Positions 1 to 5,560 of a DNA stretch of 7,143 bases are shown in pieces. A model generated the notes under the pieces. It made no database searches, was not told where the DNA came from, and worked only from the letters and a program-made list of their open reading frames with translations. The stretch is from Methanobacteriota archaeon (GTDB taxonomy: Archaea > Halobacteriota > Halobacteria > Halobacteriales > Halalkalicoccaceae): NCBI GenBank assembly GCA_022561895.1, contig JADFQH010000153.1:1-7143 (forward strand), written 5' to 3'. Made by a program: the position numbers and the translations under genes. The stretch's first letter is position 1. Each line of letters begins with the position of its first letter.

Positions 1-37
1 CGTCGGGGGGCGACTGGTCGTCGCCGGAGGAACTCAT
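1..37 (-). CDS. N-terminal start of a divergent gene (partial), possibly signal peptidase I
   Basis: Reading leftwards from an ATG at 37-35, the minus strand encodes MSSSGDDQSPPD and then leaves the window. A short, polar, acidic start of this kind is common in haloarchaeal proteins. The start is divergent from the polymerase gene, with an 87-bp gap. In haloarchaea the gene beside the PolD small subunit is, as I recall, the S26 signal peptidase (sec11b) next to orc1. That identity rests only on neighbourhood, because twelve residues carry no family signature. The same bases form a perfect 6-bp inverted repeat (9-14 with 20-25), which may simply reflect the Gly-Asp-Asp and following codons. 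It could also be an unrelated or spurious start. Confidence 0.45.
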   Translation of the reverse strand, partial: MSSSGDDQSPPD

Positions 38-92
38 TACCCTTCATATTGGGGGTTCGGATTTCAACTTTCTGGGTCGGGCGTTTCGGCAC

Positions 93-99
93 GTTTTTG
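93..99 (+). promoter_or_regulatory. Possible TATA-like box for the PolD small-subunit gene
   Basis: A T-rich stretch (GTTTTTGA region) lies about 28 nt before the GTG at 125. This is the distance expected for a leaderless haloarchaeal transcript. The match to the haloarchaeal TTTAWA-type box is weak. The 38-124 gap must also hold the promoter of the divergent left-edge gene. Confidence 0.3.
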
Positions 100-124
100 A
101 TTGTTCCCCGAGTATTCCGGGGTC

Positions 125-1738
125 GTGTCGGGACCAACGGACAGACGGATCATCACCGAACTCGCTACCCGCGGGTATAACGCCGACCGCGAGGCCGTTA
201 CCCTGCTTGCGGGTGCAGCCGATCCCGACGAGATGGTCGCCCGCGCGATCGAGACCGCACCCGACGACGCGTTCAAAATCACGGGCGAACACGTCCGCTC
301 GCTCCTGAGCAGCGAGCCGCGTGACCCACCACGAGAGTCGAACACAGACCCCTCTGTTTCCCCTGCAAAAACGGAGGCAAGCGCAACCGATGGCGGCGCT
401 GTCGCTCCAGTTGAAACAGAGGAGGAGTCCGGAACCGAAACCCCGGCCGAGCCGATCGAACCGGCGGATCCCACCTCGACCGAGCCGGCGGATTCGGCCG
501 GGGCAAAAGGGCGAGTCCCGACCGATCCCGAGAAGCGCTTCGTCGAGATTCTGGGCGACATCACGGACCAGAGCACCGGAACCGGGGAGTACACCGACTT
601 TGTAACTGTCTTTCGGGATCGGTACGAGCAGCTCGCTGGAAAATTACGGGGACGAGTCAACCACCGGCCCGCGGACGCGATCCGGAGTATGCCCGGCGGC
701 GGGGACGCCGAGATGATCGGAATGGTAAACGACATCCGCTCGACCGCGAGCGGCCACTGGCTGATCGAACTGGAGGACACTACCGGTGTCTTTCCGTGTC
801 TCATCATGAAGGATCGGGAGATCGCGGATCTCGTAAGCGAGATCGTTTATGATGAAGTGATCGCGGTCCGCGGAACGCTCGCGGACGACGCGGGAATCCT
901 CTTTACCGACGAGATCTTCTTCCCCGATGTTCCCCACACCCACAGGTCGAAAACCGCCGATCGCCACGTCCAAGCCGCGCTCATCTCGGACGTTCACGTC
1001 GGCAGTCAGGAGTTCGCGGCGGGGGCGTGGAGTCGGTTTTCGGACTGGCTGCACACCGAAGAAGCACAGTCGGTCGAGTACCTGCTGATCGCGGGCGATA
1101 TGGTCGAGGGCGTCGGGGTGTATCCCAACCAAGACGAGGAGCTGTCGACCATCGACATCTACGAGCAGTACGAGGAGTTCACGGAATATTTGAAAGAAGT
1201 TCCGGGCGATCTCGAGATCATCATGATCCCCGGTAACCACGACGCGGTGCGGCTCGCGGAGCCACAGCCCGCCTTCGACGAGGAGCTTCGAGGGATTATG
1301 AGCGCCCACGACGCCCGGATCACCGGCAATCCTTCGACCGTGACCATCGAGGGGGTTTCCGTCCTGATGTATCACGGGATGAGTCTCGACGAGATGATCG
1401 CGGATCTCCCCGAGAAAAAAGCGAGCTACGACAGTCCGGAGAAAGCGATGTATCATCTCTTGAAAAAGCGCCACGTCGCACCCAAATACGGCGGTAAGAT
1501 GCGGATCGCCCCCGAGGAGCGCGATTATCTCGTAATCGACGAGGTTCCCGATATCTTCCATACGGGCCACGTCCACAAGCTTGGATTCGGGACGTATCAC
1601 AACGTGACTGCGATCAACAGCGGCTGCTGGCAGGCCCAAACTGCGTTCCAGCGCAGCGTCAACATCGATCCCGACGTGGGCTATGCGCCGATCGTGGATC
1701 TGGATACGCTCGATGTCACGGCCAGAAAGTTCAGTTGA
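125..1738 (+). CDS. polB: DNA polymerase D (Pol II) small subunit DP1, proofreading exonuclease subunit
   Basis: This is the small subunit (DP1) of the archaeal replicative family D polymerase. It pairs with the large subunit DP2 and supplies the 3'-5' proofreading nuclease. Numbering from the TTG at 101, a short N-terminal helical domain is followed by an acidic Pro/Thr/Glu-rich linker (about residues 70-145). An OB-fold stretch (about 207-277) comes next, then a calcineurin-like phosphoesterase domain. All metal motifs are intact: DVH at 297-299, GD at 332-333, GNHD at 378-381, H425 in MYHG, and GHVH at 489-492. I place the start at GTG 125 (MSGPTDRRIITEL...) because family members begin just before this helix and a TATA-like stretch sits 28 nt upstream. 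TTG at 101 would add eight residues. The length of about 537 aa is normal for haloarchaea. The gene is divergent from the left-edge gene and is also named polD1/pol2a. Confidence 0.95.
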   Translation: MSGPTDRRIITELATRGYNADREAVTLLAGAADPDEMVARAIETAPDDAFKITGEHVRSLLSSEPRDPPRESNTDPSVSPAKTEASATDGGAVAPVETEEESGTETPAEPIEPADPTSTEPADSAGAKGRVPTDPEKRFVEILGDITDQSTGTGEYTDFVTVFRDRYEQLAGKLRGRVNHRPADAIRSMPGGGDAEMIGMVNDIRSTASGHWLIELEDTTGVFPCLIMKDREIADLVSEIVYDEVIAVRGTLADDAGILFTDEIFFPDVPHTHRSKTADRHVQAALISDVHVGSQEFAAGAWSRFSDWLHTEEAQSVEYLLIAGDMVEGVGVYPNQDEELSTIDIYEQYEEFTEYLKEVPGDLEIIMIPGNHDAVRLAEPQPAFDEELRGIMSAHDARITGNPSTVTIEGVSVLMYHGMSLDEMIADLPEKKASYDSPEKAMYHLLKKRHVAPKYGGKMRIAPEERDYLVIDEVPDIFHTGHVHKLGFGTYHNVTAINSGCWQAQTAFQRSVNIDPDVGYAPIVDLDTLDVTARKFS

Positions 1739-1761
1739 GAGCCGTTGATCGTCCGAGAACT

Positions 1762-1769
1762 ACTTATAC
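1762..1769 (+). promoter_or_regulatory. TATA box of the cupin gene
   Basis: ACTTATAC is centred about 25 nt before the ATG at 1791, so transcription would begin at or next to the start codon (leaderless). This is one of the clearest promoters in the window, and it still stands before a broken gene. Confidence 0.55.
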
Positions 1770-1790
1770 CGTCTCCGTCGTGACGAATCC

Positions 1791-2048
1791 ATGGAGTACG
1801 TACGGCTTGAGGACGCAGCAAAAGAGCGGCCAGCGGAGGGATGGCAACGGGCCGGGCTGATCAGCAAGAAAGCGATCTCGGTCGATTGGTTCGAAAAGCC
1901 GCCGGGTCACGTCTCCGATCGCCACAGCCACGAAAACGAACAGGTCTTCGTCGTTCTCGATGGGGAGTTCGTTCTGTATACTGACGAGGAGTCGGTGGCG
2001 CTCGGGCGGTACGACACGGCGTGGGTTGATTCCGAGGAGCTCCACTGA
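1791..2048 (+). CDS. Small cupin-domain protein, truncated by an in-frame TGA
   Basis: The 85-residue product is the front three quarters of a single-domain cupin, a small metal-binding beta-barrel. Cupin motif 1 is complete: H45-x-H47-x2-E50, then LDG at 56-58. Motif 2 begins (G72 through E82-E83-L84-H85) and is cut by TGA at 2046-2048, directly after its metal-binding histidine. Reading through that stop, the same frame continues with SENPGTEPTVGLNVFAPGR, which is the rest of motif 2 (H-x3-N) and the usual final strands of haloarchaeal cupins. The gene therefore looks inactivated by one point change, most simply CGA to TGA. A truncated barrel lacking its last strands is unlikely to fold normally. 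The substrate of this cupin group is unknown to me. It lies between polB and lysC and has its own promoter. Confidence 0.8.
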   Translation: MEYVRLEDAAKERPAEGWQRAGLISKKAISVDWFEKPPGHVSDRHSHENEQVFVVLDGEFVLYTDEESVALGRYDTAWVDSEELH

Positions 2049-2129
2049 AGCGAGAACCCCGGAACCGAGCCGACCGTTGGGCTGAATGTCTTCGCGCCGG
2101 GCCGAGCGTTTCCGTACTGGTCTCGTTGA
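2049..2129 (+). pseudogene. Stranded C-terminal part of the cupin gene
   Basis: The 26 codons after the TGA at 2046-2048, in the same frame, read SENPGTEPTVGLNVFAPGR, then AFPYWSR, and end at TGA 2127-2129. N55 of the motif (codon 2055-2057) sits four residues after H85, as cupin motif 2 requires. APGR followed by an aromatic pair ending in W is the typical end of these proteins. No start codon or ribosome site would let it be made alone. The undamaged gene would have been 112 codons (1791-2129). Confidence 0.75.
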
Positions 2130-2178
2130 AGCCGGGCAAGCCTTCCCGAGATGAGTAGGATTATCTGCCCGCTGTGGC

Positions 2179-2212
2179 TATATCGCCTATGAGCATGACA
2201 CACACGCGGAGG
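2179..2212 (+). promoter_or_regulatory. TATA-like box and Shine-Dalgarno site of the aspartate kinase gene
   Basis: TATAT at 2179-2183 is followed by GGAGG at 2208-2212, six bases before the ATG at 2218. This gives a short 5' leader of roughly ten bases with a real ribosome-binding site, unlike the leaderless neighbours. The GGAGG fixes the start at 2218. Confidence 0.5.
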
Positions 2213-2217
2213 CGAGT

Positions 2218-3396
2218 ATGCGGGTCGTAGCGAAATTTGGGGGAACGAGCCTCGGTAGTGGTGACCGGATCAACCGGGCGGCCGATTCCATCGCGGGCGC
2301 GGTCTCTCAGGGCCACGAGATCGCGGTCGTTGCAAGCGCAATGGGGTCGACCACCGACGACCTGCTTGATGACATCACGTTCGAGACCGAGGAGGCAGAT
2401 AGAGCAGAAATCGTCAGCATGGGCGAGCGAACGTCGGTCAGGATGTTGAAGGCCGCGCTGGCTTCGCGCGGCGTCGAGGCGATCTTCGTCGAACCCGGCC
2501 GCGAGGAGTGGCCGATCATCACCGACGAGTACGGCGAGGTCGATATCGAGGAGACCACACGGCGCGCAAAGGAACTCGCCACTTCTCTTGATGGTGTTGT
2601 CCCCGTTATTACCGGATTTCTCGCCGAAACGCACGATGGCTCGGTGACGACTCTCGGACGCGGGGGGAGCGATACCACCGCAGTGATGCTCGGGAAATTC
2701 ATGAACGCCGACGAGGTCGTGATCGTCACCGACGTCGAAGGTGTGATGACCGGCGATCCCTCGGTGGTCGAGGGCGCGCGAAACGTCGGCGAGATCTCCG
2801 TCGACGAACTTCGCAACCTCTCGTTTCGCGGCGCAGAGGTCGTTGCGCCCTCGGCGCTCTCGTACAAGGACGATCGGATGGGGGTCCGCGTCGTCCACTA
2901 CCAGCACGGCGATCTCTTGACTGGGGGGACGAGTATCGAGGGCCAGTTCGAGAACCTCGTGGATATGCGCGAGGAGCCACTCGCCTGCGTGACCATCGCG
3001 GGTCGCGCGATCCGCAATCGGCCGGGGATCCTCTCGGATCTCTCGACCCCGCTCGCAAAGGAAGGAATCAATCTCGATGCGGTCGCGAGCGGGATGGATT
3101 CGGTGACGTTCTACGTCGACAGCGAGGAAGCAGAAGAGACCGAGGCGATCTTACACGAGTCGGTGATCGACGACGAATCCCTTTCGAGCGTGACCCTCGA
3201 AGGGGATTTCGCGGTGATCCGCGTTACGGGCGGGGAGCTTCCCAATCAGTCGGGGATCATCCAGGAGGTGATCACGCCCGTCGCAAGGCAGAACATCACG
3301 GTTCACGACGTGATCACCAGCGCGACGAGCGTCGCCGTCTTCGTGCCGTGGACCGACCGCGAGCGCACCCTCGAAGTGCTCCAAGAGACGTTTTAG
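2218..3396 (+). CDS. lysC: Aspartate kinase
   Basis: This enzyme phosphorylates L-aspartate with ATP to give 4-phospho-L-aspartate, the first committed step toward lysine, threonine and methionine. The 392-residue protein opens with the amino-acid-kinase signature KFGGTS (residues 6-11). The conserved GFLAETHDGSVTTLGRGGSD stretch lies at about 137-156. Two ACT domains form the C-terminus: about 255-327, with the ligand-loop motif GRAIRNRPGIL, and about 330-392. ACT domains in this family usually bind the feedback inhibitor, so allosteric control by an end product is likely, though which one cannot be read here. Length and domain order are those of intact haloarchaeal enzymes. It has its own promoter and ends 18 bp before the convergent phosphoesterase gene. 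The T-rich GTTTTAGATTT at its stop may help termination. Confidence 0.96.
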   Translation: MRVVAKFGGTSLGSGDRINRAADSIAGAVSQGHEIAVVASAMGSTTDDLLDDITFETEEADRAEIVSMGERTSVRMLKAALASRGVEAIFVEPGREEWPIITDEYGEVDIEETTRRAKELATSLDGVVPVITGFLAETHDGSVTTLGRGGSDTTAVMLGKFMNADEVVIVTDVEGVMTGDPSVVEGARNVGEISVDELRNLSFRGAEVVAPSALSYKDDRMGVRVVHYQHGDLLTGGTSIEGQFENLVDMREEPLACVTIAGRAIRNRPGILSDLSTPLAKEGINLDAVASGMDSVTFYVDSEEAEETEAILHESVIDDESLSSVTLEGDFAVIRVTGGELPNQSGIIQEVITPVARQNITVHDVITSATSVAVFVPWTDRERTLEVLQETF

Positions 3397-3414
3397 ATTT
3401 CCAACCCCACCGCG

Positions 3415-4074
3415 TTACCGTCCCTCTCGAAGCCGGGTCCCGATCTTTCGCGGGAGGCCCGCCGCCTCGACCGTTTCAACTACCTTCTCGATATCGTACT
3501 CGACGCGCCGTTCCTCGACTTCCATTCGATCCAGATCCACGATCGCATAGGCTCCACGAGAATCGCCGTCGCGGGGCTGACCGACAGCCCCCGGATTGCA
3601 GACGATCCCTTCTTCGTACGTTGCGTGCGCTTGTACGTGCGTGTGGCCGAGAACGAGTAGCACCTCGTTGTCAAATAACTCCGGCGAGAACTCATCGGGG
3701 TACGTGTAGTGATCCGGGTCATCCGGGTGGCCGTGGACGATCTTTACGTTTCCATCCAGCACCGTGCGCTCTTCGGGAAGCCCGGCGAGCCACCCCAACT
3801 GGTTGTCCGACAGCTCCCTTCGGGAGTGTTCGACCCCGGCTTTCGCCATCGCGTTGAAGCGAAAGGCCGTGTCGCTTGCAACCGCCCGGTCGTGGTTGCC
3901 CATCACCGTCGGAAGTTCCCGCTCGCGCACGATTTCGACGCACTCGGCGGGCCACGGGTTGTAGCCGACAACGTCGCCCGCACACACGAGGTGATCGACG
4001 GACGGCATGTCCCTGAGGACAGCGTCGAGAGCGACCCGATTCGCGTGGATATCCGAGATGAGGCCGACGCGCAT
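3415..4074 (-). CDS. YfcE/MJ0936-like metallophosphoesterase
   Basis: The 219-residue protein is a single calcineurin-like phosphoesterase domain of the small YfcE/MJ0936 type, which hydrolyses phosphodiesters with two metal ions. Every metal motif is present: D8-x-H10 (SDIHAN), G33-D34 with G37-Y38-N39-P40, G59-N60-H61-D62, H114-G115-H116 and G143-H144-T145-H146. CNPGAVGQPRDG near the C-terminus is also typical. I start it at 4074 (MRVGLISDIHAN), where the domain begins and where GAGGG precedes the ATG by a few bases. A longer reading frame to 4269 would overlap purO and adds only unconserved residues. It begins 25 bp after the purO stop on the same strand, so the two are probably cotranscribed. 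The true substrate is unknown, and a purine-linked phosphoester is only a guess from the neighbour. Confidence 0.9.
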   Translation of the reverse strand: MRVGLISDIHANRVALDAVLRDMPSVDHLVCAGDVVGYNPWPAECVEIVRERELPTVMGNHDRAVASDTAFRFNAMAKAGVEHSRRELSDNQLGWLAGLPEERTVLDGNVKIVHGHPDDPDHYTYPDEFSPELFDNEVLLVLGHTHVQAHATYEEGIVCNPGAVGQPRDGDSRGAYAIVDLDRMEVEERRVEYDIEKVVETVEAAGLPRKIGTRLREGR

Positions 4075-4099
4075 ACCCTCTGTAAGGGAGAGGAATCCT

Positions 4100-4678
4100 T
4101 CAGTCCTGCCCGTTCTCGATCGCCCACGAAAACCCGTTCCCCCCACGAACCACTCCGGCCGCACAGACAGCGTGCTCGAACTCGTGATCGTAGACTGCTC
4201 GCGCCGCTTCTTCGGCACTTTCGGGCGAAAAGTCGATTTTTTCGGGGCTGTCTTTTTCGTAGGTCCCAATCAGCGTCGGCTCGGAAACGCGCTCGACCAA
4301 CAGGGCGTCTTTCCGAACGATACCGATCAGCGCGCCCTCCTCGTCCAGTACGCCCGCGATTCGCGGGGTATCGTAGTCGTCCTTCTCGTAGTCCAGCGCG
4401 AGCAGGCTCGTCGCGAGCGCATCGCGTGCGGGATAGCCCATGTCGATCTTCTCGGCGATCGGATCGACGTGCGAGCCGTTTCCGAGCACCGCGCCGTTTC
4501 CGGTCAAACGCACGCAGTTGTAGGAGACGTAGGGGTTGTCGGTTTCCTCGGCGTCGGCAGTCGGACCGACGGTAAGCCGGTCGTCACGTTCGACGATCCG
4601 GCGGTTCGGAAACGAACGCGAGGAGACGCGGTAGGCTCCACACTGTGGACCAACGATCAGGAAGCGACCGACGTACAT
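4100..4678 (-). CDS. purO: Archaeal IMP cyclohydrolase PurO
   Basis: PurO closes the second ring of the purine: 5-formamidoimidazole-4-carboxamide ribotide (FAICAR) gives IMP and water, the last step of IMP synthesis. It is the archaeal replacement for the cyclohydrolase half of bacterial PurH and has an NTN-hydrolase-like fold. The 192-residue product begins MYVGRFLIVGP and carries the family's recognisable blocks: YRVSSRSFPNR near the start, YNCVR, the GNGSHVDPIAEKI block, and LDYEKDDYDTPRIAG in the middle. Length fits the family, and the sequence is unbroken. The ATG at 4678 is the natural start because the conserved N-terminus begins there. It is the first gene of a likely two-gene unit with the phosphoesterase downstream and faces away from the tRNA-Gln locus. 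Confidence 0.95.
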   Translation of the reverse strand: MYVGRFLIVGPQCGAYRVSSRSFPNRRIVERDDRLTVGPTADAEETDNPYVSYNCVRLTGNGAVLGNGSHVDPIAEKIDMGYPARDALATSLLALDYEKDDYDTPRIAGVLDEEGALIGIVRKDALLVERVSEPTLIGTYEKDSPEKIDFSPESAEEAARAVYDHEFEHAVCAAGVVRGGNGFSWAIENGQD

Positions 4679-4700
4679 ACGCGAGCGTGCTTACCTCGTG

Positions 4701-4710
4701 GACAAGTAGG
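4701..4710 (-). promoter_or_regulatory. Weak TATA-like box for the purO unit
   Basis: On the minus strand CCTACTTGT lies roughly 25-30 nt before the purO ATG at 4678, the right place for a leaderless promoter. The match to a TATA box is poor, so the call rests mainly on position. Confidence 0.25.
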
Positions 4711-4772
4711 TGTCGGTCTATGCACGGACGAGTGGTGTGAGATGGTGTCAGGGGCGGAGGAAACGCGCAACG

Positions 4773-4780
4773 CTTACAAA
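4773..4780 (+). promoter_or_regulatory. TATA-like box of the tRNA-Gln locus
   Basis: CTTACAAA is the only good TATA-like sequence on the plus strand before the tRNA. Transcription about 25 nt downstream would start near 4802. That is just before the first copy of the tRNA 5' sequence at 4805, not before the real tRNA at 4871. The pre-tRNA would then carry a leader of about 70 nt containing the tRNA-like element. Confidence 0.4.
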
Positions 4781-4804
4781 GACGCGGTGGATACAAGAAC
4801 GTAG

Positions 4805-4852
4805 AGTCCCATGGGGATGAGCGATCCGTCGGATCGCGATTCAAATGGGACG
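4805..4852 (+). repeat. Shrunken tRNA-like element upstream of tRNA-Gln
   Basis: This 48-base stretch repeats parts of the tRNA-Gln that follows. It begins with AGTCCCATGGGG (4805-4816), identical to the tRNA's first twelve bases at 4871-4882. It then has a perfect 7-bp hairpin GCGATCC-GTC-GGATCGC (4821-4837) in place of the middle arms. GATTCAAAT follows (4838-4846), which matches the general T-loop pattern GRTTCRAAT, and it ends with TGGGAC (4846-4851), the 3' acceptor strand. GTCCCA and TGGGAC pair as an acceptor stem would. The D arm, a proper anticodon arm and the T stem are missing, so it cannot be a working tRNA. It may be a decayed tRNA duplicate or a copy of a small repetitive element. 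Confidence 0.55.
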
Positions 4853-4870
4853 AGCGAGCAAAGCGAGCGT

Positions 4871-4943
4871 AGTCCCATGGGGTAGTGGCCAATCCTGAAG
4901 CCTTCTGGGGGCTTCGACACAGGTTCGAATCCTGTTGGGACTA
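4871..4943 (+). tRNA. tRNA-Gln (anticodon CTG)
   Basis: The cloverleaf can be drawn by hand. The acceptor stem is AGTCCCA (4871-4877) with TGGGACT (4936-4942), seven perfect pairs, with discriminator A at 4943. The D stem is GGGT with ATCC (4880-4883 with 4892-4895). The anticodon stem GAAGCC pairs with GGCTTC (4897-4902 with 4910-4915) around the loop TTCTGGG, placing CTG at 4905-4907 after the invariant T. The T arm is ACAGG-TTCGAAT-CCTGT (4919-4935). CTG reads the glutamine codon CAG. No CCA end is encoded. Archaea generally charge this tRNA with glutamate and convert it with the GatDE amidotransferase. Six pairs in the anticodon stem, instead of five, absorb one extra base between the D and anticodon arms. 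No intron is seen. Confidence 0.93.
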
Positions 4944-4971
4944 CTCGAATTTCTGCTGTGACCCTGTCGAG

Positions 4972-4996
4972 AGTCCCGCTTTTTGTGGTTCGAATC
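4972..4996 (+). repeat. Fragments of a second tRNA-like copy downstream of tRNA-Gln
   Basis: AGTCCCG (4972-4978) matches the first six bases of tRNA-Gln. Nine bases later GGTTCGAATC (4987-4996) is identical to ten bases of its T arm (4922-4931), displaced by 65 bases. The arms between them and the 3' acceptor strand are absent, and no stem can be formed. A heavily deleted tRNA duplicate is the simplest reading. Chance is possible for the six-base match but less so for both together. Confidence 0.35.
4979..4985 (+). terminator. T-run terminator after tRNA-Gln
   Basis: CTTTTTG, with five consecutive T (4980-4984), lies 37 bases after the tRNA 3' end. Short T-runs terminate archaeal transcription without needing a hairpin. 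CTCGA (4944-4948) and TCGAG (4968-4972) could form a small stem before it. Confidence 0.35.
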
Positions 4997-5049
4997 AGGC
5001 TGTGGCGTGTGCGTCTCCTCCACTAGTCCGATCCGTGACGTAGAAATTG

Positions 5050-5099
5050 CTATGTTCAACAGTTTATGATATTACTATACATCTAACAATAGATTTAAC
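5050..5099 (+). promoter_or_regulatory. AT-rich promoter region before the winged-helix gene
   Basis: This stretch is strikingly AT-rich for the genome, with several TATA-like words: GTTTATGATATT, ACTATACAT and GATTTAAC. The last (TTTAA near 5094-5098) lies about 40 nt before the ATG at 5136, so a leader of about 15 nt is expected. Several boxes in tandem may mean more than one start site. It is the promoter region of the 5136 gene and could also be an old recombination or insertion scar next to the tRNA. Confidence 0.45.
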
Positions 5100-5135
5100 G
5101 TGGATCGAGACTACTGTTTTCTCGTCACTCGATCA

Positions 5136-5471
5136 ATGATGTCCCTCGATACGGTCTTTGACCTGCTTCGCTCGGAACGCCGCCGTCACGTCCTGTACTA
5201 TCTCGACGAGCGAGAGGGACAGGTATCCGTCGAGGAGGTCACAGAAGAGATCGCACGAGAGGAGACCGACGATGGCGAGATTCCACCCGAAAAATATGAG
5301 CAGATCGAACTCTCCTTACATCACACCCATCTCCCGAAGTCCGCTGTCGCGGAGTTCATCGAGTATGACGCCGAGGCGGGCGAGGTGTACGTTCATGGCT
5401 CGCCCGACGAGGAGTTCGATACGGTCCTGACGGTCGCGGAGGTCCTCGACGAGCACACCGGAGACGAGTGA
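5136..5471 (+). CDS. Haloarchaeal DUF7344-type small winged-helix protein
   Basis: The 111-residue acidic protein opens with MMSLDTVFDLLRSERRRHVLYYL, a helix-turn-helix-like start shared by a very large haloarchaeal family (DUF7344, as I recall it). The later block LSLHHTHLPK followed by FIEYDAEAGEV is the family's other hallmark: a helix followed by a beta wing. Such proteins are taken to be DNA-binding or regulatory, usually without known targets. I use the ATG at 5136. Starting at GTG 5100 would add 12 residues unlike the family and would run across the promoter region; ATG 5139 is also possible. No membrane segment or enzyme motif is visible. It stands alone between tRNA-Gln and the cold-shock gene, which has its own promoter. 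The exact role is unknown. Confidence 0.82.
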   Translation: MMSLDTVFDLLRSERRRHVLYYLDEREGQVSVEEVTEEIAREETDDGEIPPEKYEQIELSLHHTHLPKSAVAEFIEYDAEAGEVYVHGSPDEEFDTVLTVAEVLDEHTGDE

Positions 5472-5487
5472 GGTCATCGCTCGGAAA

Positions 5488-5512
5488 CCGTGTGCCCCAT
5501 GTGCATGCACGG
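5488..5512 (+). promoter_or_regulatory. Inverted repeat upstream of the cold-shock gene promoter
   Basis: GTGCATGCAC (5501-5510) is a perfect 10-base palindrome. It lies inside a wider inverted repeat, CCGTG (5488-5492) with CACGG (5508-5512). It ends about 15 bases before the TATA box at 5527-5533, where haloarchaeal activators or BRE-proximal regulators bind. It could be an operator for the cold-shock gene or a weak terminator of the preceding gene. Confidence 0.35.
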
Positions 5513-5526
5513 ACGGACCACGGAAG

Positions 5527-5533
5527 TCTTATC
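5527..5533 (+). promoter_or_regulatory. TATA box of the cold-shock gene
   Basis: TCTTATC is centred about 30 nt before the ATG at 5561, so the transcript would start a few bases before the start codon. A run of seven G (5538-5544) lies between the box and the start. Confidence 0.5.
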
Positions 5534-5560
5534 TGTTGGGGGGGCATGCGTACAATCGTA

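Noticed and set aside
9..25. GGCGAC/GTCGCC hairpin as a terminator
   Set aside because: It lies within the first codons of the divergent left-edge gene and has no T-run on either strand.
644..1639. 331-residue open frame on the minus strand opposite the polymerase gene
   Set aside because: It is the mirror frame of a certain, conserved gene. Long antisense frames are routine in GC-rich haloarchaeal DNA, and it has no family motif.
2046..2048. TGA in the cupin gene as selenocysteine
   Set aside because: Haloarchaea are not known to have the selenocysteine machinery, the position is not catalytic in cupins, and no obvious SECIS-like hairpin stands out.
4075..4269. 65-residue N-terminal extension of the phosphoesterase
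   Set aside because: It overlaps the end of purO, is unlike the family, and the conserved domain with a ribosome site starts exactly at 4074.
4007..4804. 265-residue plus-strand open frame opposite purO
   Set aside because: Shadow of purO and the phosphoesterase start. No promoter of its own and no recognisable domain.
4851..4870. GCGAGC direct repeats before the tRNA as a CRISPR-like or origin repeat
   Set aside because: Only two short copies. GCGAGC-type words are common spacer sequence in haloarchaeal DNA.
4805..4943. One long intron-containing or split tRNA spanning both AGTCCCA copies
   Set aside because: The tRNA at 4871-4943 folds completely on its own, and no bulge-helix-bulge splice site is apparent.
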